Counted from the stretch's first letter, positions 8,930 through 17,087 are shown. The stretch is 32,083 nt of DNA from Methanosarcinaceae archaeon (GCA_020055655.1 JAIPUR010000029.1:1-32083); one strand, 5' to 3'. The notes: generated from the sequence alone by a model not told the origin. Program-made: numbers and translations.

Positions 8930-9625
8930 ATGATTACTTTTATGTCTTCAATGGTACTGACAAGTTTCGGATTAAAAAACGTACCTCCTAACGTGGTACT
9001 ACTTGTGGAGGAGGATATAGGCGACATTAAGAGCATCTTTTTTCAAAAGATTGCATCTGATGCCTTAAAATCCGGTAAAAAAGTGCACTATATATCAACG
9101 AGAGACTCGAAAATAGCCATTTCGGAGCAACTCAAAAAGTATGGAATCAACGAAAAAGCAGACAACTTTACTGTGCTTGGAAATTTTGTAGATCCCATTA
9201 CTTTGCTTGACATATGCCACAGGAGAAAAAATCTCTGTACCAAGATCTATGCAGGAACGGATTACTCACTACACAATGTTGCTGATGCAGATGTTTGCAT
9301 CATAGACATGTTCTCCTCCCTTTTCATACATGAAGATGTGGATGTTCTGACAGAAGCTCTGAATTCTTTAATGAATATCAGCCGGGAAGCAAATATCACC
9401 TTCCTCCTCTCAGCGGACATGGGAATCCTCCCTGAAAGATCTGAAAAAATTGTTCGATCCATGGTTGATGGAATTATCCAGTTCAGAACAGAATATCTCG
9501 GGGGAAAGATCAACCGTTTCATCAATATTCCTAAAATGAAAGGTAGTATCCCCATGAACAAGATGATAGCCTACAATGTCACAAGCCAGGGAATAATGAT
9601 GGATAACAGAGAAAGGGTTGGCTAG
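8930..9625 (+). CDS. FlaH/KaiC-like RecA-fold protein with degenerate P-loop
   Basis: The 231-residue protein follows the archaeal FlaH pattern: strand, P-loop, helix (28-45), then GKKVHYISTRDS (49-60) and a Walker B-like VCIIDMFSS (122-130). The C-terminal half resembles the FlaH tail (residues 181-222). The P-loop reads EDIGDIKS (28-35), where FlaH has a G-D-x-G-T-G-K-S type loop. Two of the three glycines are lost but Lys34 and Ser35 remain, so nucleotide may be bound without normal turnover. FlaH docks on the FlaI-FlaJ motor in archaella. A matching role with the TadA/TadC proteins next door is plausible but inferred. ATGs at 8942 and 8951 are possible alternative starts. Confidence 0.7.
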   Translation: MITFMSSMVLTSFGLKNVPPNVVLLVEEDIGDIKSIFFQKIASDALKSGKKVHYISTRDSKIAISEQLKKYGINEKADNFTVLGNFVDPITLLDICHRRKNLCTKIYAGTDYSLHNVADADVCIIDMFSSLFIHEDVDVLTEALNSLMNISREANITFLLSADMGILPERSEKIVRSMVDGIIQFRTEYLGGKINRFINIPKMKGSIPMNKMIAYNVTSQGIMMDNRERVG

Positions 9626-9640
9626 ACCCTTCACTCCAGC

Positions 9641-9668
9641 TTTATTATTTATTTTCTTTTTTCTTTTT
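9641..9668 (+). terminator. U-rich terminator behind the FlaH-like gene
   Basis: Almost continuous T with a few A and C follows the stop codon by 15 bases, in the short space before the convergent tadC2 end at 9684. Confidence 0.5.
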
Positions 9669-9683
9669 AAATATATGTTAGAG

Positions 9684-11057
9684 TTACTCATCAAATCCAG
9701 AAACTATTATTGTAGCAGTTCCTGTTGATTCTCCAACATTCGCAGTTACAATATATGTACCGGATTCGGAACCTGGAATTGGAGTTACCACTACAGTTCC
9801 ATCTTCTTCGGTCATAGAACTTGTCACTGTACCTGAAGGAGTGATGGTCAGCTTAACAAAAGCATCTGCTGCCGGATTTCCATCCATATCAGTTACATTG
9901 AAAATAATTGGTTCCTGAAGTGGAATACCGCCAAATACCTCCTGGGAATCACCTGACATGACGCCTATCACGTATTCACCACCTGCACCTGCCGGGAGCA
10001 GTAGTGTCACACATGCAACATAACTCAGAGCAATTAGTATTGAGGAATGCTTAAAACCATGCTTGATCTCACCTTCAGTTATCTGGCCTATGATAAGACC
10101 CCCAAATAGAGCATTGAGTATTATCATATGGAAAAAGCCGCGTTCAAAGTTGATGTCGGAAAGTCCCGCACCTCCGAGCATCTCCATACCCACACCCTGA
10201 ATTAACGGAAGCAGGGATGTTGAGAGAATATAGGTTAACATAATGATGATACCCTGTGCCAGATAGAAGATTACGATATATTGCTTCAGATTCGATTCTT
10301 TCTCTTTTTGCAGATTTATCACAGATCTCATGTCTTCTGAAGTACGAAAGAGAAGATCTGCAACGTTACCACCGGTGTATGCAGCCTGAACAACTATATC
10401 AATATACCTTGCCACCAGCCGGCTTTTCATTGACTGGGACATCCTGTGCATGGATTCCTCAAAGGACTTACCCAGAACCATTGAAGATGCTGCATCCTGT
10501 GAATTCTTAGTTATCACACCCAGATTTGTTTTTGAGAGATTTACAAAGCCTTTTACAGGGTCGATACCACCCCTCATCAGTTCAGAAAGTTTGTACAGTA
10601 ACTCACTGAAAGCCACTTCCCTTTTTTGTAGAAGTTTTTTCTGGATATAAGAATCAATGGAATAGGGAATAAGTGCCACAAGTATAGCAAAGACCATTAT
10701 ATGGTCCAGATCATCCTTGGGTTCCTCATCATCAGGTTCAGGTTCCAGCTCTTCCTCGTCAACAGGAAGAACTTCACCCCTTTCTGCAGCTTCTGCTGCC
10801 TCCATTTCTGCAACAAGAGCTTCATATGCAGCCTGTTTTGCAGCTACCTCATCATTTATAGGTGCACCATCTACCCCTGGATCATCGGTCACAAATGAAT
10901 GACCTGTGAGAACTGCAGCAAGCAGTATCATCAGTGCAAGAAATATCGGAATTCCCAAAGTAAAATACTCACGTTTTATATCATAACGCAAGGTCAATAT
11001 CTGCACATGGCGTTGTAGCTGCAAACGATACTTTTCAAGCTTTCCCGCGATATTCAT
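9684..11057 (-). CDS. tadC2: TadC/FlaJ-like pilus platform protein 2 with C-terminal Ig-like domain
   Basis: This 457-residue membrane protein is a type II/IV secretion F-domain platform. A cytoplasmic T2SSF core (about 140-260) contains AYTGGNVADLLFRTSEDMRS. Membrane helices lie near 33-52, 118-136, 262-288, 308-332 and 343-362. Two additions stand out. A Glu/Ala-rich loop of about 65 residues (53-117) separates the first two helices. The last 90 residues after the final helix form an Ig-like, invasin-type beta domain with DMDGNPAADAFVKLTI. Both are expected outside the cell. The start overlaps the tadC1 stop as ATGA (11054-11057), so translation is coupled. It works with the ATPase encoded at 11972-14158. 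Confidence 0.88.
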   Translation of the reverse strand: MNIAGKLEKYRLQLQRHVQILTLRYDIKREYFTLGIPIFLALMILLAAVLTGHSFVTDDPGVDGAPINDEVAAKQAAYEALVAEMEAAEAAERGEVLPVDEEELEPEPDDEEPKDDLDHIMVFAILVALIPYSIDSYIQKKLLQKREVAFSELLYKLSELMRGGIDPVKGFVNLSKTNLGVITKNSQDAASSMVLGKSFEESMHRMSQSMKSRLVARYIDIVVQAAYTGGNVADLLFRTSEDMRSVINLQKEKESNLKQYIVIFYLAQGIIIMLTYILSTSLLPLIQGVGMEMLGGAGLSDINFERGFFHMIILNALFGGLIIGQITEGEIKHGFKHSSILIALSYVACVTLLLPAGAGGEYVIGVMSGDSQEVFGGIPLQEPIIFNVTDMDGNPAADAFVKLTITPSGTVTSSMTEEDGTVVVTPIPGSESGTYIVTANVGESTGTATIIVSGFDE

Positions 11058-11971
11058 AATGTGCTCCTAGAATATTTCATCCACAACAGAATAAGGAAAA
11101 CAATATTTATGAACGGCAGAGCAAAGTAAACAAAGAACTGGAACATCTGCTTTGCCGTCAATGGCCCTAAGTCAATACCAAGCGCACTTGTAACTACGAT
11201 CATAAGTACAACAAGTACTACGCTCATTACAACACCACTCAGATAACCTTCACCATAAACACCCAGAGAATCCACGAACTCCTGCTGCATCTTTTTTCGC
11301 ATGTCCATGAGTTCATTGGATTTCATTTCAAGATATGTACGCAGACCTCCACCTGACTGCATGGAATTGGCAAGATCAATACATATAGCTCTGAGAGATT
11401 CAGAAGAGGTATTTCGAATAAGATGATTCATGGCGCTGACAGCATCTTCACCCAGAACATCAACACGATACATCACTTTACCAAATTCGATTGAAATGTC
11501 ACCATAATCCTCTATCGAAACTTTCCTGATAACATCTATGGGAGAAGAACCCGCACTCGCAAGAATGGTCATGTAACCCAGTGTGAAAGGAAGATCATGT
11601 TCAATGTTCATGTTCTTATTCGAGATCTTATTGTAGAGCATGAATGGAAAACCACTCACAGTGAGCATAAAGGTCAGAAAGGTCAGGACACTTATGTAAA
11701 CTAATGGACTTGAAGAGTTACGGAAAAAGATAATAGAGAATATAAATACAGCCAATGAGGCAAAAGCTGCCGTCACGACTGCCAGGGAAATGAACATACC
11801 AGAAGTTAAGACCATATCAGCCTGATAAAGAGACTTTGCAACATCATCCTGTGGCTTTTTATCTATATATTTACCAAATACATAGCAAAACATTTTGTAT
11901 TTTTCTATGTATTTGTTAGGTTTTTTTTCATTGAATGCCTCGTGGACATCAATATCCTGAGTCTTTACCAT
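11054..11971 (-). CDS. tadC1: TadC/FlaJ-like pilus platform protein 1
   Basis: The 305-residue membrane protein is of the archaeal FlaJ/TadC type. It has a cytoplasmic N-terminus, paired helices near 57-78 and 88-112, a T2SSF core (about 120-235, with LPFTLGYMTILASAGSSPID and DLANSMQSGGGLRTYLE) and two C-terminal helices (about 243-263 and 275-298). It should form the membrane platform on which pilin-like subunits are assembled, probably as a heteromer with TadC2. The ATG follows the tadA stop with no gap (TAA then ATG), so the two are almost certainly translated from one message. Confidence 0.9.
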   Translation of the reverse strand: MVKTQDIDVHEAFNEKKPNKYIEKYKMFCYVFGKYIDKKPQDDVAKSLYQADMVLTSGMFISLAVVTAAFASLAVFIFSIIFFRNSSSPLVYISVLTFLTFMLTVSGFPFMLYNKISNKNMNIEHDLPFTLGYMTILASAGSSPIDVIRKVSIEDYGDISIEFGKVMYRVDVLGEDAVSAMNHLIRNTSSESLRAICIDLANSMQSGGGLRTYLEMKSNELMDMRKKMQQEFVDSLGVYGEGYLSGVVMSVVLVVLMIVVTSALGIDLGPLTAKQMFQFFVYFALPFINIVFLILLWMKYSRSTL

Positions 11972-14158
11972 TTAGTGCACCGACTCCATAAGTTCGTCTT
12001 TTTGCCTGGAGTATTTCCTGATAGCTTTGGCAACTTCCTCGTATTCCGTTATTCCGTCATTTGCAAGACCTTCAAGATATTTGCCTCTAACATCCATTTC
12101 CCTGATCAGCTCTTCCTGTTCGATACCAAATTCATCATTAATGGCATCAAAAAGTGCGCTACTGCCGCTGAACTCATACTCATCCGTTACAGGATTCCAT
12201 TTGAAGACCGGGTTAGTGATCAGGTCACCACGTTCAGGATCAAGTTCCACCACCTCTACAATCCTCAAAGCACGCCTGAGGAAGTGTTCACCGACCTTGA
12301 TCATGGAATTGAATATGACCATATCCACACTGGCGAAGAGGTTTCTCGGCACATTCATAGGTTCAGATTCGACCCTTGAAAGCAGTTCATGAATTGAACC
12401 TGCGTGAATTGTTCCCATACAGGGGTGACCTACAGAGATAGCCTGGAAAAGAGTGCCTGCTTCAGCACCACGAACCTCACCCACAACTATGTATTCAGGC
12501 CTCTGCCTCAAAGCAGCTTTTAGCAGGTCGAAAAGTTCTATATCTCCTGCAGCCTTGCCACCATCACTTCCACCAAAACCGGCTCTTGTGATAGATTGGG
12601 TCCAGTTGGGGTGCATGAGGTTCATTTCAGCAGTATCTTCGATGGATACGATCTTGTATTCAGGAGGGATGAATGCACCAAGTGCATTGAGAGTGGTTGT
12701 CTTACCGGAAGCTGTTCCACCTGCTGCCAGTACAGAACGCTTGTACTCGATCATCAACCAGAAATAAGCCAGTACCGTTGAGTCGTAGGTCTTGTAATTC
12801 ATCAGGTCGATGCAGGAAACAGGATTGGACTTGAAACGCCTGATGGTGAATGTAGAACCTCTTTTTGTAACTTCCTTACCCAATGTCAGATTTGCACGAC
12901 TCCCATCCACAAGAGTGGCATCCCTGATGGGTTCCAGTACTGATATGTGCCTGCCTGCTGCCTGTGCCATCCTCATGACGAAGTTGTTGAGTTCGATTTC
13001 CCCATAGATCACGTCTGTAGCAATAGAACCATAAACCCTGTGATTCACATAGAGAGGAGTAAAAGGACCGTTACAAGTGACATCCTCTAGATAAGGGTCT
13101 TTCATCAGGATATCCATCCTGTCAAAGCCCATGTATTTTTTATGTAGATAGTAGAAGAATTTATCTTTTTGGGTATCACTTATCTTCAGCCGATAAATAT
13201 CCAATATCAGCTCAAACCTGTCCCTTAAAGCTGCAGGACGATCCTCCTCTTCCACAAGCAATATTTCAGAGTGTGCCATCTTATCAAAAGCGTTCTCTAT
13301 GATTCTCAGAGTCTCTTGTTCAGTTTCACTCATGGGAGGTTCCAGGCACCGATAAAGCAATGATTCTCCGTCAAATTCGATATGAACATACTGGGTTTCT
13401 GGAGTTACTTCATAGGTGATATTGACTTCTTTTTGAGTGACTCCGGGAGCAGGGATTGAAAGTTCACCGACAACGAATTCTATCTCTTCAATGGTTTCAG
13501 GTGCAGGGGTTATTAGTTGTTCTATCTTTTTCAGGAGAGGCGATAATCTGGACTCTTTTTCTAATTCCCCTTCCTGCTCATAATCAGATAAAATGCTAGC
13601 ATCATCAATTATTTCATCAGTGTTTGTCTTCTTTTTCCCCATTTTGAGACAAAATTTTGATTTCTTTTTTGATTTATCTTTTGACTTCTTTTTTGAAGAC
13701 TTGCCATCCGATATTTCATTTTCTTCTGAAAACGTGTCCTGCTTTTCTATGTTTTCTGCAGATTCCTTAGATTTCCCGGATTTCTTTTTCTTTTTAAGAC
13801 CGAGGCTTAATTTTTTCTTTTTAGATGGTTTTTCTTTTTTTTCAATAACATCTATAAGATCCTCATCTAAAGAAAGGTCATCAACAACTGCATTGTCATC
13901 CGTACTTTCTTCAGAGTCTTCCCGCACAGGAAGTGAAATATCCAGATCATCATCCCCGGTGATCTCATCCGGCAGAAGTGGAGAAATGTCTTTACTTGTA
14001 TCTTCACCATCATCCGGCCTGAAAGAAGTTTCAGCTTCAGCCCCAACTAGATGAACAAGTTCTGGCTCTTCAGAAGTACCAGTTTCACCTGATGGTATAG
14101 ATGGTTCTGATGTGGTTTTCTTTCTGCCTAATTTTGGTTTTAATTTAAGTTTAACCAA
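11972..14158 (-). CDS. tadA: Type IV pilus/secretion assembly ATPase (TadA/GspE family) with long charged N-terminus
   Basis: This 728-residue hexameric motor ATPase powers assembly of pilin-like fibres. Walker A GGTASGKTTT is at 480-489, the Asp box IEDTAE at 506-511, Walker B VVGEVRGAEA at 558-567 and the His box GTIHAGS at 582-588. Before the N2 domain lies an extension of about 210 residues rich in Asp/Glu and in Lys runs (KKKKLSLGLKKKKK near 113-126), predicted disordered and absent from plain family members. GGAGG at 14166-14170, inside the end of pstA, is seven bases from TTG 14158, which decides the start. The gene overlaps the pstA stop by eight bases. It is thus translationally coupled to the phosphate transporter genes. 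Confidence 0.93.
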   Translation of the reverse strand: MVKLKLKPKLGRKKTTSEPSIPSGETGTSEEPELVHLVGAEAETSFRPDDGEDTSKDISPLLPDEITGDDDLDISLPVREDSEESTDDNAVVDDLSLDEDLIDVIEKKEKPSKKKKLSLGLKKKKKSGKSKESAENIEKQDTFSEENEISDGKSSKKKSKDKSKKKSKFCLKMGKKKTNTDEIIDDASILSDYEQEGELEKESRLSPLLKKIEQLITPAPETIEEIEFVVGELSIPAPGVTQKEVNITYEVTPETQYVHIEFDGESLLYRCLEPPMSETEQETLRIIENAFDKMAHSEILLVEEEDRPAALRDRFELILDIYRLKISDTQKDKFFYYLHKKYMGFDRMDILMKDPYLEDVTCNGPFTPLYVNHRVYGSIATDVIYGEIELNNFVMRMAQAAGRHISVLEPIRDATLVDGSRANLTLGKEVTKRGSTFTIRRFKSNPVSCIDLMNYKTYDSTVLAYFWLMIEYKRSVLAAGGTASGKTTTLNALGAFIPPEYKIVSIEDTAEMNLMHPNWTQSITRAGFGGSDGGKAAGDIELFDLLKAALRQRPEYIVVGEVRGAEAGTLFQAISVGHPCMGTIHAGSIHELLSRVESEPMNVPRNLFASVDMVIFNSMIKVGEHFLRRALRIVEVVELDPERGDLITNPVFKWNPVTDEYEFSGSSALFDAINDEFGIEQEELIREMDVRGKYLEGLANDGITEYEEVAKAIRKYSRQKDELMESVH

Positions 14159-15044
14159 TTCTACGCCTCCATACAAAAAATCGTGCAAGAGCGTTGAGTA
14201 TCATTACAATAGCTATCAAAACAAATGCTGCAGCAAAACTTTCTGATCTATCCACCATATGTGGAAATTCGAATGCATGATAAACTGTAATAGGGAGAGC
14301 TGCAATCAAATCTTGAAATGGATATACTTTCACACCAAAAATAAGCTTGTCACTCGCTGCAATCTTAAATTCAGGCATAAATTGACTGTATCCTGCAGTC
14401 AAAATGACAACTGCAGATTCTTCGGCAGCTCTGCCAACACTAAGTACAAAACCAGTTAAAATTCCATTTAAAGCATAAGGAATTGTTATGTGTCTAATGG
14501 TCTCCCACTTATTTGCACCAAGCGCATAGCTTGCATGCTCTAATTCATGAGGTACTGTATCAATAGCAACTTCTGTTGCTCTTTCCAGAACAGGCAATAT
14601 TAAAATTGCAAGTGCAATTATTCCCGATATCATGGAAAAACCGCCAGTCACTGTCCTCAAAATGTATACTAGAAACAAAAGGCCAAATATTCCAAGAACT
14701 ATTGAAGGAGTACCAGACATAACATCTAGCATAAAGCTAAAAAAGCTGACTATTCTTCCCTTTTTAGCATATTTTTTAAGGTAGATAGCTGTACCCACAG
14801 CAAATGGAGTTGCTAGTAATGTTGAACCTAATGATAAAATGATTGTGCCTACTATAGCATTTGCAAGTCCTCCACCAAACCCTTTCGACTCTGACTCAGA
14901 AGTAAAAATATTTTCAAGGCTCAAACTTGGAATAGCTTCCCATGTAATACGACCAAGTATAAAGAAGAGAATGACTAAAGTTAAAGTGACTGCTGCGTAA
15001 GAAATATTTTTAAAAATGAATCCTTCCACTTTTCTTCTATTCAT
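14151..15044 (-). CDS. pstA: Phosphate ABC transporter permease PstA
   Basis: The 297-residue inner permease of the Pst importer has about six membrane helices. The EAA loop that contacts the ATPase is ELEHASYALGANKWETIR (about 177-194). GTPSIVLGIFGLLFLVY is the typical PstA/PstC helix segment. The ATG overlaps the pstC stop as ATGA (15041-15044). Its 3' end carries the Shine-Dalgarno and start of tadA, joining the importer genes to the pilus genes. No pstB follows, although pstB normally comes straight after pstA. Confidence 0.95.
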   Translation of the reverse strand: MNRRKVEGFIFKNISYAAVTLTLVILFFILGRITWEAIPSLSLENIFTSESESKGFGGGLANAIVGTIILSLGSTLLATPFAVGTAIYLKKYAKKGRIVSFFSFMLDVMSGTPSIVLGIFGLLFLVYILRTVTGGFSMISGIIALAILILPVLERATEVAIDTVPHELEHASYALGANKWETIRHITIPYALNGILTGFVLSVGRAAEESAVVILTAGYSQFMPEFKIAASDKLIFGVKVYPFQDLIAALPITVYHAFEFPHMVDRSESFAAAFVLIAIVMILNALARFFVWRRRIG

Positions 15045-15949
15045 AATCTACCACCAATTCTGCGTGCAGCCGCAACAAATATTATTTCCATAGTAAACAA
15101 AACTGCAGCAACGGCAAACAGAGCACTACGCGGCTCATCCATTGCAGAGTAGTACCCAATGTCATTGAGTATTTTTGATGTCATAGCGTATCCAGTATCA
15201 AGTATTGAACCTGGAACATGAGCAACATTTCCAAGAAGCATTACTATTGCCATAGTCTCACCCATTGCCCGCATCATACCAAGAATTGTTGCAGAGAGTA
15301 TTCCACCAGATGCGCTTGGTAAAACCACTTTTCTAATTGTTTCCCATTGAGTTGAACCAAGAGCAAATGATGCTTCCCTATACTCAGAAGGAACAGACCT
15401 CATAGCATCTTCAGATAATGAAGCAATTGTTGGTAAAATCATAATAGCCAGAACAGATGATGCCAGAAATACACCATTTCCCCTACTTGGAGTTAAATCA
15501 GCAAATATTGGTATAAAACTAAACATGTTGATTAAGGGATCCAAATAGTATTGAAAAAAATTTTCAAGAACTAAAAGACCAAATATTCCATAAACTACAG
15601 AGGGAATACCTACGAGTAATTCAATAAATGGTCTGATTGCAGATGCTATTTTTTGGGGTGCATATTCTGAAAGGAAAATTGCTGTGAAAACGCTTACAGG
15701 AACGGCTAGAGTTAAGCTCATAGCCGTCATCACAAGAGTGCCTATTATAAAAATACGAACCCCGTAAATTCCATCATTATAGTTCCAGACCGTGCCAGTA
15801 AGAAAGTTTATGAGCCCTTTACCAAAAAGCACAGGTGCTGCTGTGTAAAAAATAAAACCTATAAAGTAAACTGCTATGAATGTAGTTATTAAAGCGCAGA
15901 AAATAAAGAAGTAGTGAGGAAGATTATCGTCTATTGATCTATGATTCAT
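15041..15949 (-). CDS. pstC: Phosphate ABC transporter permease PstC
   Basis: The 302-residue permease partners PstA in phosphate uptake. The EAA loop is EYREASFALGSTQWETIR, and GIPSVVYGIFGLLVL matches the conserved PstC helix. The open frame reaches back to 16024, but that extension would be read through the hairpin at 15990-16013. GGTGA eight bases ahead of ATG 15949 (MNHRSIDDN) marks the true start. It lies 90 bases behind pstS, with a terminator-like hairpin between them, and is coupled to pstA by an ATGA overlap. Confidence 0.95.
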   Translation of the reverse strand: MNHRSIDDNLPHYFFIFCALITTFIAVYFIGFIFYTAAPVLFGKGLINFLTGTVWNYNDGIYGVRIFIIGTLVMTAMSLTLAVPVSVFTAIFLSEYAPQKIASAIRPFIELLVGIPSVVYGIFGLLVLENFFQYYLDPLINMFSFIPIFADLTPSRGNGVFLASSVLAIMILPTIASLSEDAMRSVPSEYREASFALGSTQWETIRKVVLPSASGGILSATILGMMRAMGETMAIVMLLGNVAHVPGSILDTGYAMTSKILNDIGYYSAMDEPRSALFAVAAVLFTMEIIFVAAARRIGGRL

Positions 15950-15981
15950 TTCAGTCTCACCTAAAAAAAAACGTGTTTTCA

Positions 15982-16013
15982 AAAAAAAAGACTTGTACCT
16001 GAAGGTACAAGTC
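15982..16013 (-). terminator. Internal terminator/attenuator between pstS and pstC
   Basis: On the minus strand GACTTGTACC and GGTACAAGTC form a perfect 10-bp stem with a four-base loop (15990-16013), followed at once by a run of nine T. It starts about 27 bases behind the pstS stop. It should stop or pause most transcripts, so pstS is made in excess over the permeases. It may also protect the pstS 3' end. Confidence 0.75.
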
Positions 16014-16039
16014 TGACTTGCCATCTATCAACTATTAAT

Positions 16040-16999
16040 TTAAGCAATCTCGTTGAGAGCGAAGTAACCTACTGCTGTGAAGTGTTCGGTTGCTCCTGGA
16101 GACTGTGCAAAGGTAATGAATGCCTGCTGCATTGCAGTTGGCTCACCATTTGTGAGGTAGTTGAGTGGTCTTGTAAGGTCGTGGATGTAGTAGTCGTTGT
16201 CAGCGTTGAACTCGTCCATGATTGCGTCTGCTGTGATGTCAGCTGATGCAAATGAGTGACCATCTTCATCGTCGATACCCATGACGAATACATCGGATGC
16301 ATCATCTGCGAATCCGTAGTCAACGAATGCAATACCAGTTAAGTCATCCTGTACTGCTGCAAGTACACCTGCATTACCTACTGCGCCTTCTACAGCTGCG
16401 TCGATGTCAGATCCAATGAAGTCTACGAATGTGTCTTCTGTACCGGATGCTTCAGCTCTCTGGATTGGGTTTACTGTAACAGTGTTAACAGTTGTTGAAC
16501 CGTTGACGTAAAGGTCTACAAGGTCAGTCATTGTGATGTTGTAAGTTCCAAGGTCGCCCTTAAGATCGTTGTTTGCAATGATGACTACAGCACTGCCGCC
16601 GATCTGGTGTGTCTGGATGTCTGGGTATTTTGCAAGTTCTTTGTCTTTTACTGCTCTGGAAGCTGCACCAATGTCGCTGATTCCCATTGCAACAGATGAT
16701 ACACCAGCACCGGATCCACCGCCCTGTACTGTTACTTTTATACCCTGGTGGTCTTCCATGTATGCTTCTGCGAGGAGTTCGGAAACTGGCTGAACAGTTG
16801 AGCTACCAGCGATAAGGAGTTCGGTTGATGCTGCACTTGTTGCATCACCTACACTTGCACCGTCAGCTACGTCTGATGAGAATGATCCCATGATTGTTCC
16901 TACTGCTGCTGCACCAGCGATTGCAACTACCACTAAAACGAGGGTTGCAACGATAGGTGAAACACCAGCTTCATCGTTGAATATTTTCTTTAAGTTCAT
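16040..16999 (-). CDS. pstS: Phosphate-binding protein PstS with type IV pilin-like N-terminus
   Basis: The 319-residue phosphate-binding protein feeds the PstCA importer. Phosphate-contact motifs are AGSSTVQPVSE (64-74), GGGSGAG (93-99), DIGAASR (109-115) and Arg181 with SGT (185-187). The N-terminus, MNLKKIFNDEAGVSPIVATL with a helix continuing to about residue 37, is not a lipoprotein or Sec signal. It has the basic head, E-A-G-V-S-P junction and uninterrupted hydrophobic helix of archaeal type IV pilins, with cleavage expected near Gly12-Val13. A Ser/Asp/Ala-rich linker (40-59) then leads to the binding domain. The neighbouring pilin (7702-8808) shares the same head pattern. Expression probably starts at the TATA box at 17079-17087. 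Confidence 0.95.
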   Translation of the reverse strand: MNLKKIFNDEAGVSPIVATLVLVVVAIAGAAAVGTIMGSFSSDVADGASVGDATSAASTELLIAGSSTVQPVSELLAEAYMEDHQGIKVTVQGGGSGAGVSSVAMGISDIGAASRAVKDKELAKYPDIQTHQIGGSAVVIIANNDLKGDLGTYNITMTDLVDLYVNGSTTVNTVTVNPIQRAEASGTEDTFVDFIGSDIDAAVEGAVGNAGVLAAVQDDLTGIAFVDYGFADDASDVFVMGIDDEDGHSFASADITADAIMDEFNADNDYYIHDLTRPLNYLTNGEPTAMQQAFITFAQSPGATEHFTAVGYFALNEIA

Positions 17000-17078
17000 G
17001 TTTATCGTACACCAATTTATTTTATGTTCCTATTTGCGAGCGGGTTTTAATCGCTCTGAGTCTTAGAAGGAATGGTTG

Positions 17079-17087
17079 ATATATAAT
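17079..17087 (-). promoter_or_regulatory. TATA box for the pst-tad operon
   Basis: The minus strand reads ATTATATAT here and predicts transcription from about 17055, leaving a leader of roughly 55 bases to the pstS ATG. A second TATA-like run lies at 17103-17109. The gap 17000-17281 holds no gene. Confidence 0.4.

Noticed and set aside
10701-10902. Overlapping plus-strand frames, one almost all Ser and Gly
   Set aside because: Antisense to the Glu/Ala-rich loop of TadC2, with no ribosome site or family pattern.
13593-14054. Plus-strand open frame rich in Phe and Ser
   Set aside because: It is the complement of the Lys/Asp-rich tail of TadA; the composition follows directly from that tail.
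15950-16024. 25-residue N-terminal extension of PstC
   Set aside because: It would be read through the terminator-like hairpin and T run, and the GGTGA-preceded ATG at 15949 is a far better start.
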